This document shows positions 20,864 through 30,032 of a stretch of 64,000 bases of DNA, piece after piece. Below the pieces are notes generated by a model, which saw nothing but the letters and a program-made list of their open reading frames with translations, had not been told where the DNA came from and made no database searches. The stretch is taken from the NCBI GenBank assembly GCA_963770295.1, contig CAVYPA010000016.1:310001-374000 (forward strand), read 5' to 3'. Positions within the stretch are counted from its first letter, which is position 1; each line of letters opens with the position of its first letter. The DNA is from AWTP1-13 sp963770295 (GTDB lineage Bacteria > Pseudomonadota > Alphaproteobacteria > Rhizobiales > Hyphomicrobiaceae). A program made the translations under genes and the position numbers.

Positions 20864-22159
20864 TCAGTGCGCGGCAGCCTGCGGCATGAACGCCGGCAGC
20901 ATGGCCCGCTGTCGCTTCTCCATCGGCCGCGGCCACCACCGGTTCTCCCAATCGGCGAACACTCCCTTGAGCTTCGGCATGACTTTCTCGGCGAACAGGC
21001 GCGTATTGTACTTGGTCAGCTCGCTCGACAGGTTGCCGAACTGCATCAGCAGCATGAGCTGTCCGATGTTGAGGGTCGTGGCGAGTTCGTGCAGCTGTTC
21101 GGTGACGTCGTCGGCTGAGCCGACAATGACGTAGCCGTTGGCGACGATGTTCTTCATATCGCGGGCGAGCGATTGCATCTTCGTCGCCGAGGAGGCGTTG
21201 GTCGCTGGCCCGCTCGCCCCTTTGCCTTCGGCTGCCAATTTGACCTGGCTCTCGATGCCGGCGCGTTGGGTCGCCTCCGTGACGTAACCTGGGGGTCCGG
21301 CAAAGCGTGGATCGACGTGCAGGCAGCGCCCGTAGAAGTACTCGGCGGGACCGCTGTAAAGATCGAGCGCTTGCTGCCGGCTTTCCGCCACGCCGACCAC
21401 CTGGGCGAAACCCGCACGATAGGGATTGCGATCCTTGCCCAGCCGGGCCATTTCCTCCCAGAAGCCCTGCATGACGTTCTGCGCCATTTTGTAGCCGTAG
21501 TAGGAGAGGTAGCAGAACACGTAGTCCATCTCCGCGGCCCAGCGCCAGGTCTCGACCGAACCGGCGCCGGGAATCCAGATCGGCGGGTGTGGTTGCTGGA
21601 TCGGCCGCGGCCAAATGTTGACGTAGCGCTGCTGGTTGTAGCGGCCATTGAAGGCGAAGGTTTCCTTCTCCTTCCAGGCGCGCAGGACGAGATCGTGAGC
21701 CTCGTAGTAGCGATCGCGGAGGTGGCTGGGATTGCTGCCATAGGCGTAGGTCGTATCCATCGGCGTGCCGACCGGAAATCCGGCGATGAGACGCCCGCCG
21801 GAAATGCAGTCGATCATGGCGAACTCCTCGGCAACGCGTGTCGGCGGGTTGTAGAGGGCGAGGCTGTTGCCAAGAACGCAGATGGCCGTGTCGGTCGTGC
21901 GCCGCGCCAGCGCCGAAGCGATCAGATTGGGTGACGGCATCAACCCGTAGCCGTTGGAGTGGTGCTCGTTACAGCAGATGGCGTCAAAGCCACAGCCGGC
22001 GGCGAACTCGAGCTCATCCAAGAACTCATTGTACATGTGGTGGGCGCGGGCGGGATCGAACAACGAGGAGTGGATGTCGACCCAAACAGAGGGGTGTTTT
22101 TCTTTGAAGTCCTCGGGCAGCTCCTTGTATGGCATCAGGTGGAACCACAGAAACTTCAT
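20864..22159 (-). CDS. LLM-class flavin-dependent oxidoreductase (luciferase-like monooxygenase)
   Basis: A 431-residue bacterial-luciferase-family protein. The start MKFLWFHLMPYKELPEDFKE is preceded by GGAGAAGG; an upstream ATG adds 28 unlikely residues. The family stretch FDAICCNEHHSNGYGLMPSP places the flavin/substrate site near residue 60-80. The later part WPRPIQQPHPPIWIPGAGS is typical of LLM enzymes. It uses FMN or a reduced flavin to oxygenate or reduce a substrate that is not identifiable. First gene of the minus-strand set with a hydrolase and an SDR; divergent from a metallo-beta-lactamase-fold gene. Confidence 0.85.
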   Translation of the reverse strand: MKFLWFHLMPYKELPEDFKEKHPSVWVDIHSSLFDPARAHHMYNEFLDELEFAAGCGFDAICCNEHHSNGYGLMPSPNLIASALARRTTDTAICVLGNSLALYNPPTRVAEEFAMIDCISGGRLIAGFPVGTPMDTTYAYGSNPSHLRDRYYEAHDLVLRAWKEKETFAFNGRYNQQRYVNIWPRPIQQPHPPIWIPGAGSVETWRWAAEMDYVFCYLSYYGYKMAQNVMQGFWEEMARLGKDRNPYRAGFAQVVGVAESRQQALDLYSGPAEYFYGRCLHVDPRFAGPPGYVTEATQRAGIESQVKLAAEGKGASGPATNASSATKMQSLARDMKNIVANGYVIVGSADDVTEQLHELATTLNIGQLMLLMQFGNLSSELTKYNTRLFAEKVMPKLKGVFADWENRWWPRPMEKRQRAMLPAFMPQAAAH

Positions 22160-22474
22160 GGGACCTTCTCCAATCCGCGCTCCAACCCGCACCACGACAA
22201 CCGACGGCGCAGCGCGCGAGCGAGCGCCCGAGCGGCAGCGCAAAAAGGGCCGGGCGAGGGCCCAGGTACGGGGGCAAGCATCGCGCGCTCAACCGTGGCC
22301 GGTCAAGAGCGGGCCCGCCGCGACCAGGTCTGGCCGGCGAGCTGGCGACCAACGGCAAAATCGCCACGATATCCCCCCGATTATCCCACTGGCCGATGCC
22401 GCGATCTTGGCGCAAACTTGTCCTGCGCGGCAGGCCGCCATCGGCGCCGCCCGCCGCCAACCCGGGAGGAGGCG
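22160..22474. other. Divergent promoter region between LLM oxidoreductase and MBL hydrolase
   Basis: A 315-base gap between two divergent genes. Open frames extend into it from the hydrolase side but the composition is Arg/Ala/Pro-rich and non-conserved in look. A GGGAGGAGG ribosome site ends the region. No clear operator palindrome was found by eye. Confidence 0.45.
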
Positions 22475-23281
22475 TTGTCGAAGCTGCCCGAATACGAGAT
22501 CTATGCCATCCGCTATGCCAAGCAGGACCAGCGTCCCGAAGCGCATATGTTCCTTGGCGGCGATCATCGCAAGCTGATCCAAGGTCTCGACTTCTTCACC
22601 TACGCGCTGCGCGGGGGCGGCCGGTCCTGGATCGTCGACACCGGCATGACCGAATTTCAGGCCAAGCGCATGGGACGCCAATACGATTTCATCTTGAGAC
22701 CGAGCCAAGCGCTGGCCAAGATCGGCATCGACGCGGCCTGCGAGCCCGACGTGATCCTGACGCATGCGCATTTCGATCACGTGGGCACTGTGGCGGACTA
22801 CGCCAAGGCACGCTTTCATATTCAGGACGCGGAAATGCTGCACGTGACCGGTCGCGACATGACGCACGCACCGTTCCGCGCCGCCTACCATGCCGAAGAC
22901 ATCAAGGCCCTGGTCGACCTCGTGTTCCAAGACCGCATGGTCTTTCACAGCGGCGACGTAACCCTGGCGCCCGGCATCGAGTTTCTGCTCCTTGGCGGCC
23001 ATGCGCGCGGCCAAGCTATCGTGCGGGTCAATACGGCGCGCGGCTGGGTCGTTCTGGCTTCCGACGCGGTGCATGTCTTTGAGGAAGTCGACCAGGAGCG
23101 CCCGTTTGCCATATTCTACGATCTGCCGGGCATGCTCGAGGGCTATCGGCGCATCAATCGGCTGGCAGGTGCGCGCGACCTCATCATCCCCGGCCACGAC
23201 CATCGTGTGACCAAGGCCTATCCGGCGGCCCCGGGCATGGACGGCAAGGTGGTTCGCCTCGACAAGCCGCCAGCTTGGTAA
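22475..23281 (+). CDS. Metallo-beta-lactamase-fold hydrolase (lactonase-like)
   Basis: A 268-residue zinc hydrolase of the MBL fold. The HxHxDH signature is THAHFDHVG (His97, His99, Asp101, His102). Downstream ligands appear in LLLGGHARGQAIVRV, ASDAVHVFEEV and IIPGHDHRV. The arrangement SWIVDTGM then HAHFDH resembles N-acyl-homoserine lactonases of the AiiA/AttM group, so lactone hydrolysis is plausible. The TTG start follows a very strong GGGAGGAGG; no ATG fits. Divergent from the LLM gene and 42 bases ahead of a second LLM gene. Confidence 0.82.
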   Translation: MSKLPEYEIYAIRYAKQDQRPEAHMFLGGDHRKLIQGLDFFTYALRGGGRSWIVDTGMTEFQAKRMGRQYDFILRPSQALAKIGIDAACEPDVILTHAHFDHVGTVADYAKARFHIQDAEMLHVTGRDMTHAPFRAAYHAEDIKALVDLVFQDRMVFHSGDVTLAPGIEFLLLGGHARGQAIVRVNTARGWVVLASDAVHVFEEVDQERPFAIFYDLPGMLEGYRRINRLAGARDLIIPGHDHRVTKAYPAAPGMDGKVVRLDKPPAW

Positions 23282-23323
23282 GGTGGCAACGACTTATTCT
23301 CTGTCGCGGTCTGGGAGACGACC

Positions 23324-24163
23324 ATGCACGTCGGCGTTGCGATGTTCTGCACGGATTATGCGATCGCCCCAACCGAGCTGGCGGCGGCCCTGGAGCAACG
23401 AGGCTTTGAGTCCCTCTGGTTACCGGAGCACAGTCACATCCCCCTGTCGCGCCGGTCGGCCTACCCCGCCGGTGGCGAGCTGCCGAAGAAATACTATGAC
23501 GTCATGGACCCATTCGTGGTGCTGGGCGCGGTAGCGGCCGTGACGAGGCGCTTGAAGGTGGCGACGGGGATCTGTCTGGTGCCGCAGCGCGATCCGATCC
23601 AGACGGCGAAATCGGTCGCCACCATCGACCACTTGTCGCAAGGCAGGTTCCTGTTCGGCGTGGGTGCCGGCTGGAATGCCGAGGAGATGGCAGACCACGG
23701 TACCGACTTTAGACGCCGCAACGACCTGCTGCGCGAAAGGCTCGAGGCCATGCGCGCGATCTGGACGCAAACCAAGCCCGAGTATCACGGCGATTTCGTC
23801 GACTTCGGGCCGATGATGACCTGGCCGAAGCCCGTGCAAAAGCCGCACCCACCGGTGCTGGTGGGGGGCGGCATGCCCTACGGTGCTCGCCGCGCGCTCG
23901 CCTTCGGCGACGGCTGGATGCCACATGCGCGCCGGCCGACCTATCACTTGCTCGAAAAATTGCCGGAGTTTCACGACATGGCGGCAAGCGCCGGCCGCAC
24001 GCTACCCATTACCGCCTTTGGCGTGGAGCATGATCCGGCCCGGTGGCCCGCCTATCGCGACGCCGGCATCGCGCGCATCGTTCTGAGCCTAGACTCTGGC
24101 GCGAGCCAGCTCATCTTGCCGCAGCTCGATCGCTGGGCGGGCAAGATCGCCGACCTCGCCTGA
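23324..24163 (+). CDS. LLM-class F420-dependent-type oxidoreductase
   Basis: A 279-residue luciferase-like protein starting MHVGVAMFCTDYAIAPTELA. Features of the TIGR03619-like F420-binding branch are visible: ESLWLPEHSHIP, RLKVATGICLVPQRDP, LFGVGAGWNAEEMADHGTDF and KPHPPVLVGGG. F420 versus FMN use cannot be decided from this gene alone, and no F420 synthesis gene is in view. It follows the MBL hydrolase by 42 bases, probably in one transcript. Confidence 0.83.
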   Translation: MHVGVAMFCTDYAIAPTELAAALEQRGFESLWLPEHSHIPLSRRSAYPAGGELPKKYYDVMDPFVVLGAVAAVTRRLKVATGICLVPQRDPIQTAKSVATIDHLSQGRFLFGVGAGWNAEEMADHGTDFRRRNDLLRERLEAMRAIWTQTKPEYHGDFVDFGPMMTWPKPVQKPHPPVLVGGGMPYGARRALAFGDGWMPHARRPTYHLLEKLPEFHDMAASAGRTLPITAFGVEHDPARWPAYRDAGIARIVLSLDSGASQLILPQLDRWAGKIADLA

Positions 24164-24472
24164 TGACCCACGCTGGCGCGGCACCGGCGCGGGCATCGCT
24201 CCCGGCATCGGCGGGGCCATGGCCTCTGCGCCCTTCCTATCCACCCTTGCAGGTTGAGGGATATTGCACCGCATCATGAACGGGGCGGGCGCCACTCGCC
24301 GACGAACTCACCGAGATGTGTTGAGCGGCGGCATTGACAGGAGCATGCGCTTGCCATGCGTTAGGCACAGCGACCTTGCGCGGTCGCGGCCGACGTGCCC
24401 CGCGCTCGTCACCCGTTTGTCGGACACGCCGTGTCGTGGCCCCTGGGCTTTTGCGTGCAGGAGCGTGCGCTC
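24164..24472. other. Gene-free stretch before the DUF2189 gene
   Basis: 309 bases on the same strand between two genes. An AGGAG lies 13 bases before the next ATG. I see no convincing small gene, RNA or hairpin terminator. Confidence 0.4.
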
Positions 24473-25387
24473 ATGGGACAGACAGATATTATTCTTCCAA
24501 GCGAAACGGCGCGCGAGCTGCCGAAGGTGCGCTCGATCGGACTGGGAGATCTCAGGGATGCCTTGGCAAAGGGCCTTGACGACTTCCGCGCTATGCCGAC
24601 GCACGTCATCTTCGTCGGCCTGATCTATCCGGTGATCGGCCTGCTTCTGTTCCGTGCGGTGTTCGGCTACGACCTTGTCCCTTTGTTGTATCCGCTCGCC
24701 GCCGGCTTCCCGCTGATTGGACCCTTTGCCGCCGTCGGTCTCTACGAATTGAGCCGGCGACGCGAGCTCGGGCTCGATACCTCCTGGAAGCATGCCTTCG
24801 ATATTATTCATTCGGCGTCTTTCCGGCCGATCTGCCTGCTGGGTGGGCTGCTCCTGGTGATCTTCATCGTTTGGCTGGCAACGGCGCACGCCCTCTACGA
24901 GGCACGGTTCGGCGACTATGAGCCGACCACGTTTGGCGAGTTCGCGCGTCGGGTGCTCTTCACTCCGCCTGGCCAGGACCTCATCATTGTTGGCAACGCC
25001 GTGGGCTTCCTGTTTGCCGCCTTGGCCTTCGCCCTCAGCGTGGTGTCCTTTCCCCTGCTGCTCGACCGCAACGTGGGGGTGGTGGGGGCGATCATCACCT
25101 CGATCCGCACCATCTGGCGCAATCCCGTGGCGATGATCGTATGGGGCGTCTTCGTCGCCGGCCTCTTAGTGCTTGGTTCGCTGCCCTTCTTCCTCGGGCT
25201 TGCCGTCGTCGTGCCGGTGCTCGGCCACTCGACGTGGCACCTCTATCGCAAGGTCATCGAGCCCGACGCCAGCCCACGACCGACCTACCAGCCGAAAGCG
25301 AAAGGACGCCGCTGGGCCGCCGACTTCCCCGTCGCTCTGTTCATGCCGACCTCCCGCGGCGACGGGCCAGCCTCCGGCAACCGCTGA
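24473..25387 (+). CDS. DUF2189 integral membrane protein
   Basis: A 304-residue membrane protein with about six hydrophobic segments, for example VIFVGLIYPVIGLLLFRAVF, LYPLAAGFPLIGPFAAVGLY and GLLLVIFIVWLATAHALYEA. The motif RRRELGLDTSWKHAFDIIHS after the second segment and the short cytoplasmic N-terminus RSIGLGDLRDALAKGLDDFR are typical of DUF2189, often near cytochrome-oxidase or copper genes in other bacteria. Function unknown. The ATG at 24473 was chosen for its upstream CAGGAG. Neighbours do not explain its role. Confidence 0.75.
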   Translation: MGQTDIILPSETARELPKVRSIGLGDLRDALAKGLDDFRAMPTHVIFVGLIYPVIGLLLFRAVFGYDLVPLLYPLAAGFPLIGPFAAVGLYELSRRRELGLDTSWKHAFDIIHSASFRPICLLGGLLLVIFIVWLATAHALYEARFGDYEPTTFGEFARRVLFTPPGQDLIIVGNAVGFLFAALAFALSVVSFPLLLDRNVGVVGAIITSIRTIWRNPVAMIVWGVFVAGLLVLGSLPFFLGLAVVVPVLGHSTWHLYRKVIEPDASPRPTYQPKAKGRRWAADFPVALFMPTSRGDGPASGNR

Positions 25388-25667
25388 CAGGGGCCGGCCC
25401 CCTGCACGTTCAAGCGATGGCAGGGCAAGGGCTAATTGCCGTCGATCGGCACCGGCTTGGCCCGCCAGCAGCGGCGCCCTGCCATGGCTCACAGCAAGGC
25501 TCCGATGCAAAAGCGAGGCTCCACAGGCGCCGGCTTCGGCGCTAGCCTGGTCGTCCGGGCGGCGGGGAGAGTGACGCGCTTGCCACCGTGGGAAAAGCAA
25601 GACAACGCTGGATAGCAGCCGCAAGAGCGGCCCCGGAGCAGCGGCGGCTCGGCAAGATGGAAGAGCG

Positions 25668-27308
25668 ATGGCAAGCGTGACGCAAACGCCAAGGGATGGG
25701 GAGCAAACCGCGCGATGCTTCGATGCCCTGATCATTGGCGCGGGATTTTCCGGCCTCTACCAGCTGCTCTCCTTGCGCGACCGGCTGGGGCTGTCGACCC
25801 GGGTCCTGGAAGCAGGTGCGGGGGTCGGAGGGACCTGGTACTGGAACAGGTACCCCGGTGCACGCTGCGACTCCGAGAGCCACTCCTATTGCTTTACGTT
25901 TAGCAAAGAGCTGCTTGAGGAGTGGGAGTGGAGCGAGCGCTATCCCGCCCACCCGGAGATCAGGCGCTATCTCAATCACGTTGCCGACCGGTTCGATCTC
26001 AGGCGGGATATCGCGTTTAATGCCCGCGTCGTCGCCGCGCACTATGACGAGGCGACGAACCGCTGGCGGGTGACGACGGCGAACGGCGGCGCCTTCCTGG
26101 CAAAGTATCTCATCACCGCCGTTGGCTGTCTGTCCACGGCGAACGTACCCAACATACCGGGGCTCGAGAGCTTTGCCGGTCGCTGGGTGCACACCGGGCA
26201 GTGGCCGCACGAGGGCGTCGATTTCAGCGGCAAACGCGTCGGTTTGATCGGGACGGGCTCGACCGGTATCCAGGCGGCGCCGGTGATCGCCGAGACCGCC
26301 CGACACCTGACCGTGTTCCAGCGCACGGCGAACTACAGCGTGCCTGCCCGCAACGGACCTTTGACGCGCGATTTCCTCACCCACGTGAAAGAGAACCACG
26401 CGGACATCCGCCAGACCATGCACGCCACGCCCAACGGGCACGCCTTCACCATCGAGGATCGCTCGGTGTTCGATGTCACCGCCGATCAGCGCCAGGCCAT
26501 TTACGAAGCGGCCTGGGAAACAGGCGGCCTGCAGTTCCGTGCCAGCTTCCGCGATCTCTTGATCGACAAAGCTGCCAACGATACCGCGGCGAACTTCATC
26601 CGCGACAAGATCCGCCAGATCGTCAAGGATCCTGCGACGGCCGCGACCCTAAGCAATATCGACCATCCTTACGCGGCGAAGCGGCCGCCGATCGACAGCG
26701 ACTACTTTGAGACGTTCAATCGCGACAATGTCTCCCTGGTCGATGTGCGAGCAGCACCCATCGAGGCCATCACGCCGACCGGCATCCGCACGCGCGAGCA
26801 AGCCTACCCGCTCGACATCATTGTGTTCGCGACCGGCTTCGATGCCATGACGGGTCCGCTGCTGCGCCTCAATATCCGTGGGCGTCACGGTTTAACGCTG
26901 GCCGAAGCCTGGCGGGCGGGGCCGCGCAATTACCTTGGCCTCCAGGTGGCGGGCTTCCCCAATTTATTCACCGTGACGGGACCGGGCAGTCCGTCGGTGC
27001 TGTGCAACATGCCAGTCGCCATCGAACAGCACGTCGACTGGATCACGGACTGCATCGAGCACCTGCGCTTAAACGGCGTGGAACGCATCGAACCTTTGCC
27101 CGAAGCCATGGACCGCTGGGTGGACGAGGTCAACGCCGCCGCCAATGCCACGCTACTGCCGCAGGCGCACCATTCCTGGTATCTGGGCGCCAACGTACCC
27201 GGCAAGCCGCGCGTGTTCATGCCCTACGCCGGGGGCATGGCGCACTACCGCAAGATTTGTGACGATATCGCCCGCAGGAACTATGACGGCTTTCGGCTGA
27301 GCCGCTGA
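25668..27308 (+). CDS. Baeyer-Villiger flavin monooxygenase
   Basis: A 546-residue NADPH- and FAD-dependent enzyme of the cyclohexanone/cyclododecanone monooxygenase type. The FAD site is GAGFSG (24-29). The BVMO fingerprint FxGxxxHTxxWP is perfect at 169-180 (FAGRWVHTGQWP). A second dinucleotide site GTGSTG is at 195-200. The active-site segment GGTWYWNRYPGARCDSES is also characteristic. Such enzymes insert oxygen beside a ketone, giving a lactone or ester. Followed after 37 bases by an SDR, which could supply the ketone from an alcohol. The exact ketone is unknown. Confidence 0.9.
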   Translation: MASVTQTPRDGEQTARCFDALIIGAGFSGLYQLLSLRDRLGLSTRVLEAGAGVGGTWYWNRYPGARCDSESHSYCFTFSKELLEEWEWSERYPAHPEIRRYLNHVADRFDLRRDIAFNARVVAAHYDEATNRWRVTTANGGAFLAKYLITAVGCLSTANVPNIPGLESFAGRWVHTGQWPHEGVDFSGKRVGLIGTGSTGIQAAPVIAETARHLTVFQRTANYSVPARNGPLTRDFLTHVKENHADIRQTMHATPNGHAFTIEDRSVFDVTADQRQAIYEAAWETGGLQFRASFRDLLIDKAANDTAANFIRDKIRQIVKDPATAATLSNIDHPYAAKRPPIDSDYFETFNRDNVSLVDVRAAPIEAITPTGIRTREQAYPLDIIVFATGFDAMTGPLLRLNIRGRHGLTLAEAWRAGPRNYLGLQVAGFPNLFTVTGPGSPSVLCNMPVAIEQHVDWITDCIEHLRLNGVERIEPLPEAMDRWVDEVNAAANATLLPQAHHSWYLGANVPGKPRVFMPYAGGMAHYRKICDDIARRNYDGFRLSR

Positions 27309-27345
27309 GCCGCAACGCAAGCGCAGCACGACGTGAGGGAGCACC

Positions 27346-28146
27346 ATGCAGCCTGGACAGCGATTGGTAGGCAAAGTCGCAATCGTGACCGGTGCGGCAT
27401 CGGGCATCGGTGCGGAGACCGCGCGCCTGTTTGCGCGGCACGGCGCCAAGGTGCTCTTGACCGATAGCAACGCCGCTTTGGGCGAAAGCGTAGCGAAAGA
27501 GATTGCCGGCAGCGGGGACACGGCGGCGTTTGCCCTGCAGGACGTCTGTGAGGAGACGCGCTGGCAGGCCGTGGTTGCGGAGGCCGAACAGGTTTACGGC
27601 CGGCTTGACATCCTGTGCAATATCGCCGGCATCTCCGGCCGCGACCCGAAGATGAACATCCAACCCGGTCCGACCGCGGGTCCCCGCCTTGCCGAGCAGT
27701 CGCTCGAGCACTGGAACTGGGTGATGGGCATCAACGCCACGGGCGTGTTCCTTGGCACCAAGGCTGCCATTCCGGCGATGCAGCGCGCCGGCGGCGGCTC
27801 CATCATCAACATCTCCTCGATCTGCGGCATCATCGGCTCTCACGCCAATGCCGCCTACCACGCCTCCAAGGGCGCGGTGCGGATCTTCTCCAAGGCCGCC
27901 GCGATCCAGTACGCAGCCGACAAAATCCGCGTCAATTCGGTGCATCCTGGCTTCGTCGATACGCCGATGACACGGCCGGGCCATGCCAATCCCGAGGTGG
28001 CAAAGTTGCGCTTGGCGGCAACGCCCCTCGGCCGTTTCGGAACGCCAAGCGATATCGCCGCGGGCTGCCTCTATCTAGCATCGGACGAGGCGTCCTGGGT
28101 CACGGGCAGCGAACTCGTGATCGATGGCGGCATGACGGCCAATTGA
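27346..28146 (+). CDS. Short-chain dehydrogenase/reductase
   Basis: A 266-residue classical SDR. Cofactor motif TGAASGIG (residues 15-22), Asp after the second strand (LLTDSNA) suggesting NAD, NIAG for NNAG, Ser in INISSICG and the catalytic YHASK. The C-terminus VTGSELVIDGGMTAN is standard. It resembles cyclohexanol-type or steroid-type alcohol dehydrogenases. It is 37 bases downstream of the Baeyer-Villiger monooxygenase, so the pair could turn a cyclic alcohol into a lactone. That pairing is inference. Confidence 0.87.
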   Translation: MQPGQRLVGKVAIVTGAASGIGAETARLFARHGAKVLLTDSNAALGESVAKEIAGSGDTAAFALQDVCEETRWQAVVAEAEQVYGRLDILCNIAGISGRDPKMNIQPGPTAGPRLAEQSLEHWNWVMGINATGVFLGTKAAIPAMQRAGGGSIINISSICGIIGSHANAAYHASKGAVRIFSKAAAIQYAADKIRVNSVHPGFVDTPMTRPGHANPEVAKLRLAATPLGRFGTPSDIAAGCLYLASDEASWVTGSELVIDGGMTAN

Positions 28147-28195
28147 AGGCCCGCGCGTCGCGGCTGCTCACGGCGCGCGGTGAGAAGACCCGGAT

Positions 28196-28423
28196 CTAAA
28201 ACTCCCCATCTTTGCGTGCGGAGGTTCGCGGCGCATCGGCGGGCTCTGCACCCCGCGCGGCCTTGAGCGTCTCCTCCAGGTGGCGGCGCGCCTCGGCCAA
28301 GTGCTCGGAAGCCTTTTGTCGGTTGAGCACAAGCCCGCTCCACGCCGCACTGCGAAGCTCATTCTCCATGCCGTTGAGCGACTTCAGCCACTGGGGGATC
28401 TTGTCGCTGAGATCGTTGGGCAT
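28196..28423 (-). CDS. Hypothetical small helical protein
   Basis: About 75 residues, not recognised. Mostly helical and charged: LSDKIPQWLKSLNGMENELR, then LNRQKASEHLAEARRHLEET, with a polar tail. ATG at 28423 preferred over 28450 because GGAGC precedes it. It converges with the SDR gene and lies just downstream of rnpB on the same strand. Confidence 0.5.
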   Translation of the reverse strand: MPNDLSDKIPQWLKSLNGMENELRSAAWSGLVLNRQKASEHLAEARRHLEETLKAARGAEPADAPRTSARKDGEF

Positions 28424-28627
28424 GCGCGGCGCTCCTTTGCGCCATGACAACCGGCCCCGAGGAGCGAAGTTCCCCAGACCGGCCGCCGGGGCGGTGCCGC
28501 CTCAGAGCGGACTCGCACCGTCATCGAAATTGGCAAGTGGCGAGGCGCCGATGGAAAGCGCTTCCCCACGGTCTTGCATCGCGCCTGAAACGCCAGGGGC
28601 ACCGGTTGGGTCCCCCGCGCGAGGTTG

Positions 28628-29052
28628 GCGTCAGCCGACCTATAAGCCGGGTTCTGTCTGGAGGGTTGCCCCTCCGCGACGGCCATTCATCTGGGACGCC
28701 GCTTGCGCGGCGCCTCGAGCAACCAACCCGGGCGGCGGCCGGGATCGAGCCTGGAGCGCTCGGCGCATCACGCGCCGAACATTCCGCGCCGCCCCTATTC
28801 GGTCTTGCTCCCGGTGGGGTTTGCCGTGCCGCCTCCGTCGCCGGAGGCGCGGTGCGCTCTTACCGCACCGTTTCACCCTTGCCGTTGCGGGTTGCCCCGC
28901 GCGGGCGGTTTGTTTTCTGTGGCACTTTCCCTGGGGTTGCCCCCGGCGGCCGTTAGCCGCCACCGCCAATCCCTGGAGCCCGGACTTTCCTCCACCGCGC
29001 GCCTGTGGCCGCAAAGCCGGTTCGCGTGGCAGCGGCCGTCCGGCCGGCTGAC
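28628..29052 (-). ncRNA. rnpB: RNase P RNA, type A
   Basis: Catalytic RNA that trims tRNA 5' leaders. On the minus strand the 5' part carries GAGGAAAGTCCGGGCTC (conserved region I), the middle CCACAGAAAACA and GGTAAGAGCGCACCG, and the 3' part CAGAACCCGGCTTATAGG (region V). The ends pair: GTCAGCCG near 29052 with CGGCTGAC near 28630, forming helix P1. Length about 425 bases is normal for bacterial type A. Exact ends are estimated from P1 and the promoter. Confidence 0.95.
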
Positions 29053-29057
29053 AGGGG

Positions 29058-29087
29058 GAATAAGGGGTGAAGCGGGCCGCGGGTCAA
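29058..29087 (-). promoter_or_regulatory. Sigma-70-type promoter of rnpB
   Basis: On the minus strand TTGACC (29087-29082), an 18-base spacer and TTATTC (29063-29058) end 6 bases before the predicted RNA 5' end. The position and quality fit a strong housekeeping promoter. Confidence 0.6.
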
Positions 29088-29138
29088 GGGCAAAAAGGGC
29101 GCCGCCGAGTTCCTGCAGAGGTTAGGACGCCCTGCCGC

Positions 29139-30032
29139 TCAGCGCATCTGCGCCGTTCCCGGCGTGTTGACGCGAATGCGATAAACCGAGGTCGACGCGG
29201 TGATGAATAGGCTTTTCAGGTCGTCGTCGCCCCAGCAGAAATTCGCCGTGTACTCGGGTACCTTGATCACGCCGAGCGCACTGGCGTCGGCAGCGAACAC
29301 GTGGATGCCCCCGGGGCCGCAACAGTAAAGATTGCCGGCGCTGTCGATCTTCATGCCGTCCGGCGCACCTGGGCCCTCGCCAACGGTGCGTGCCCAAATG
29401 CGGCCGTTGGCGAGCCGGCCGTCGGCGGCAACGTCGAAGGCGCGGATGTGCTGGCGGTCCGTGTCGTTGACGAACATGGTCTTCTCATCAAGCGAGAAGC
29501 ACAGGCCATTGGGCTCAGCGAAATCGCCGACGAGCAAAGTCAACGTCTTGCCGTCAGGAGCCAGGCGGTAGACGCCGCGAAAGTCGAGTTGGAGCGGCCG
29601 GGGTAGGCCGAAATGCTCCCTGCGCCCATAGCTCGGATCGGAAAAGTAAATGGCGCCGTCCCGCTTCACCACCACGTCGTTGGGACTGTTCAACTCCTTG
29701 TCGCCATGATGGCTGGCCAGCACGGTGATGCTGCCGCCGGTTTCGGTGCGCGTGAGGCAGCTCGACGCATGCTCGCAGGCGATCAGGCGACCCTCATTGT
29801 CCCAGGCGAGCCCGTTTGACTTGTTGCAAGGCTTGCGGAAGGTGGTGACACCATCTTTTTCGCTCCAGCGGCGCAGGTGGTCGCCCGGCATATCGCTGAA
29901 CAGCAGGTAGCGGTCGTGTCGATGCCACAGCGGACCTTCTGTGAATATGCAGCCGCTGACCAGCCGCTCGAAGCTGACCTGGCGCCCGACGACCGTCTCG
30001 AAGAGCGCCTCGCGGATCTCCACGCCGCTCAT
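29139..30032 (-). CDS. SMP-30/gluconolactonase-family lactonase
   Basis: A 297-residue six-bladed propeller hydrolase. Key stretches are FTEGPLWHRHDRYLLFSDMP with the metal-binding Glu, NSPNDVVVKRDGAIYFSDPS with Asn and Asp ligands, and PDGMKIDSAGNLYCCGPGGI with the last Asp. These calcium or zinc lactonases open sugar lactones or other lactones. The ATG at 30032 overlaps the stop of the tautomerase gene upstream (ATGA), so the two are coupled. The nearby Baeyer-Villiger monooxygenase makes lactones possible as substrates, which is inference. Confidence 0.87.
   Translation of the reverse strand: MSGVEIREALFETVVGRQVSFERLVSGCIFTEGPLWHRHDRYLLFSDMPGDHLRRWSEKDGVTTFRKPCNKSNGLAWDNEGRLIACEHASSCLTRTETGGSITVLASHHGDKELNSPNDVVVKRDGAIYFSDPSYGRREHFGLPRPLQLDFRGVYRLAPDGKTLTLLVGDFAEPNGLCFSLDEKTMFVNDTDRQHIRAFDVAADGRLANGRIWARTVGEGPGAPDGMKIDSAGNLYCCGPGGIHVFAADASALGVIKVPEYTANFCWGDDDLKSLFITASTSVYRIRVNTPGTAQMR

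Noticed and set aside
21959..22474. N-terminal extension of the MBL hydrolase
   Set aside because: The upstream part is antisense to the LLM gene and has no family resemblance; a strong ribosome site precedes the TTG at 22475.
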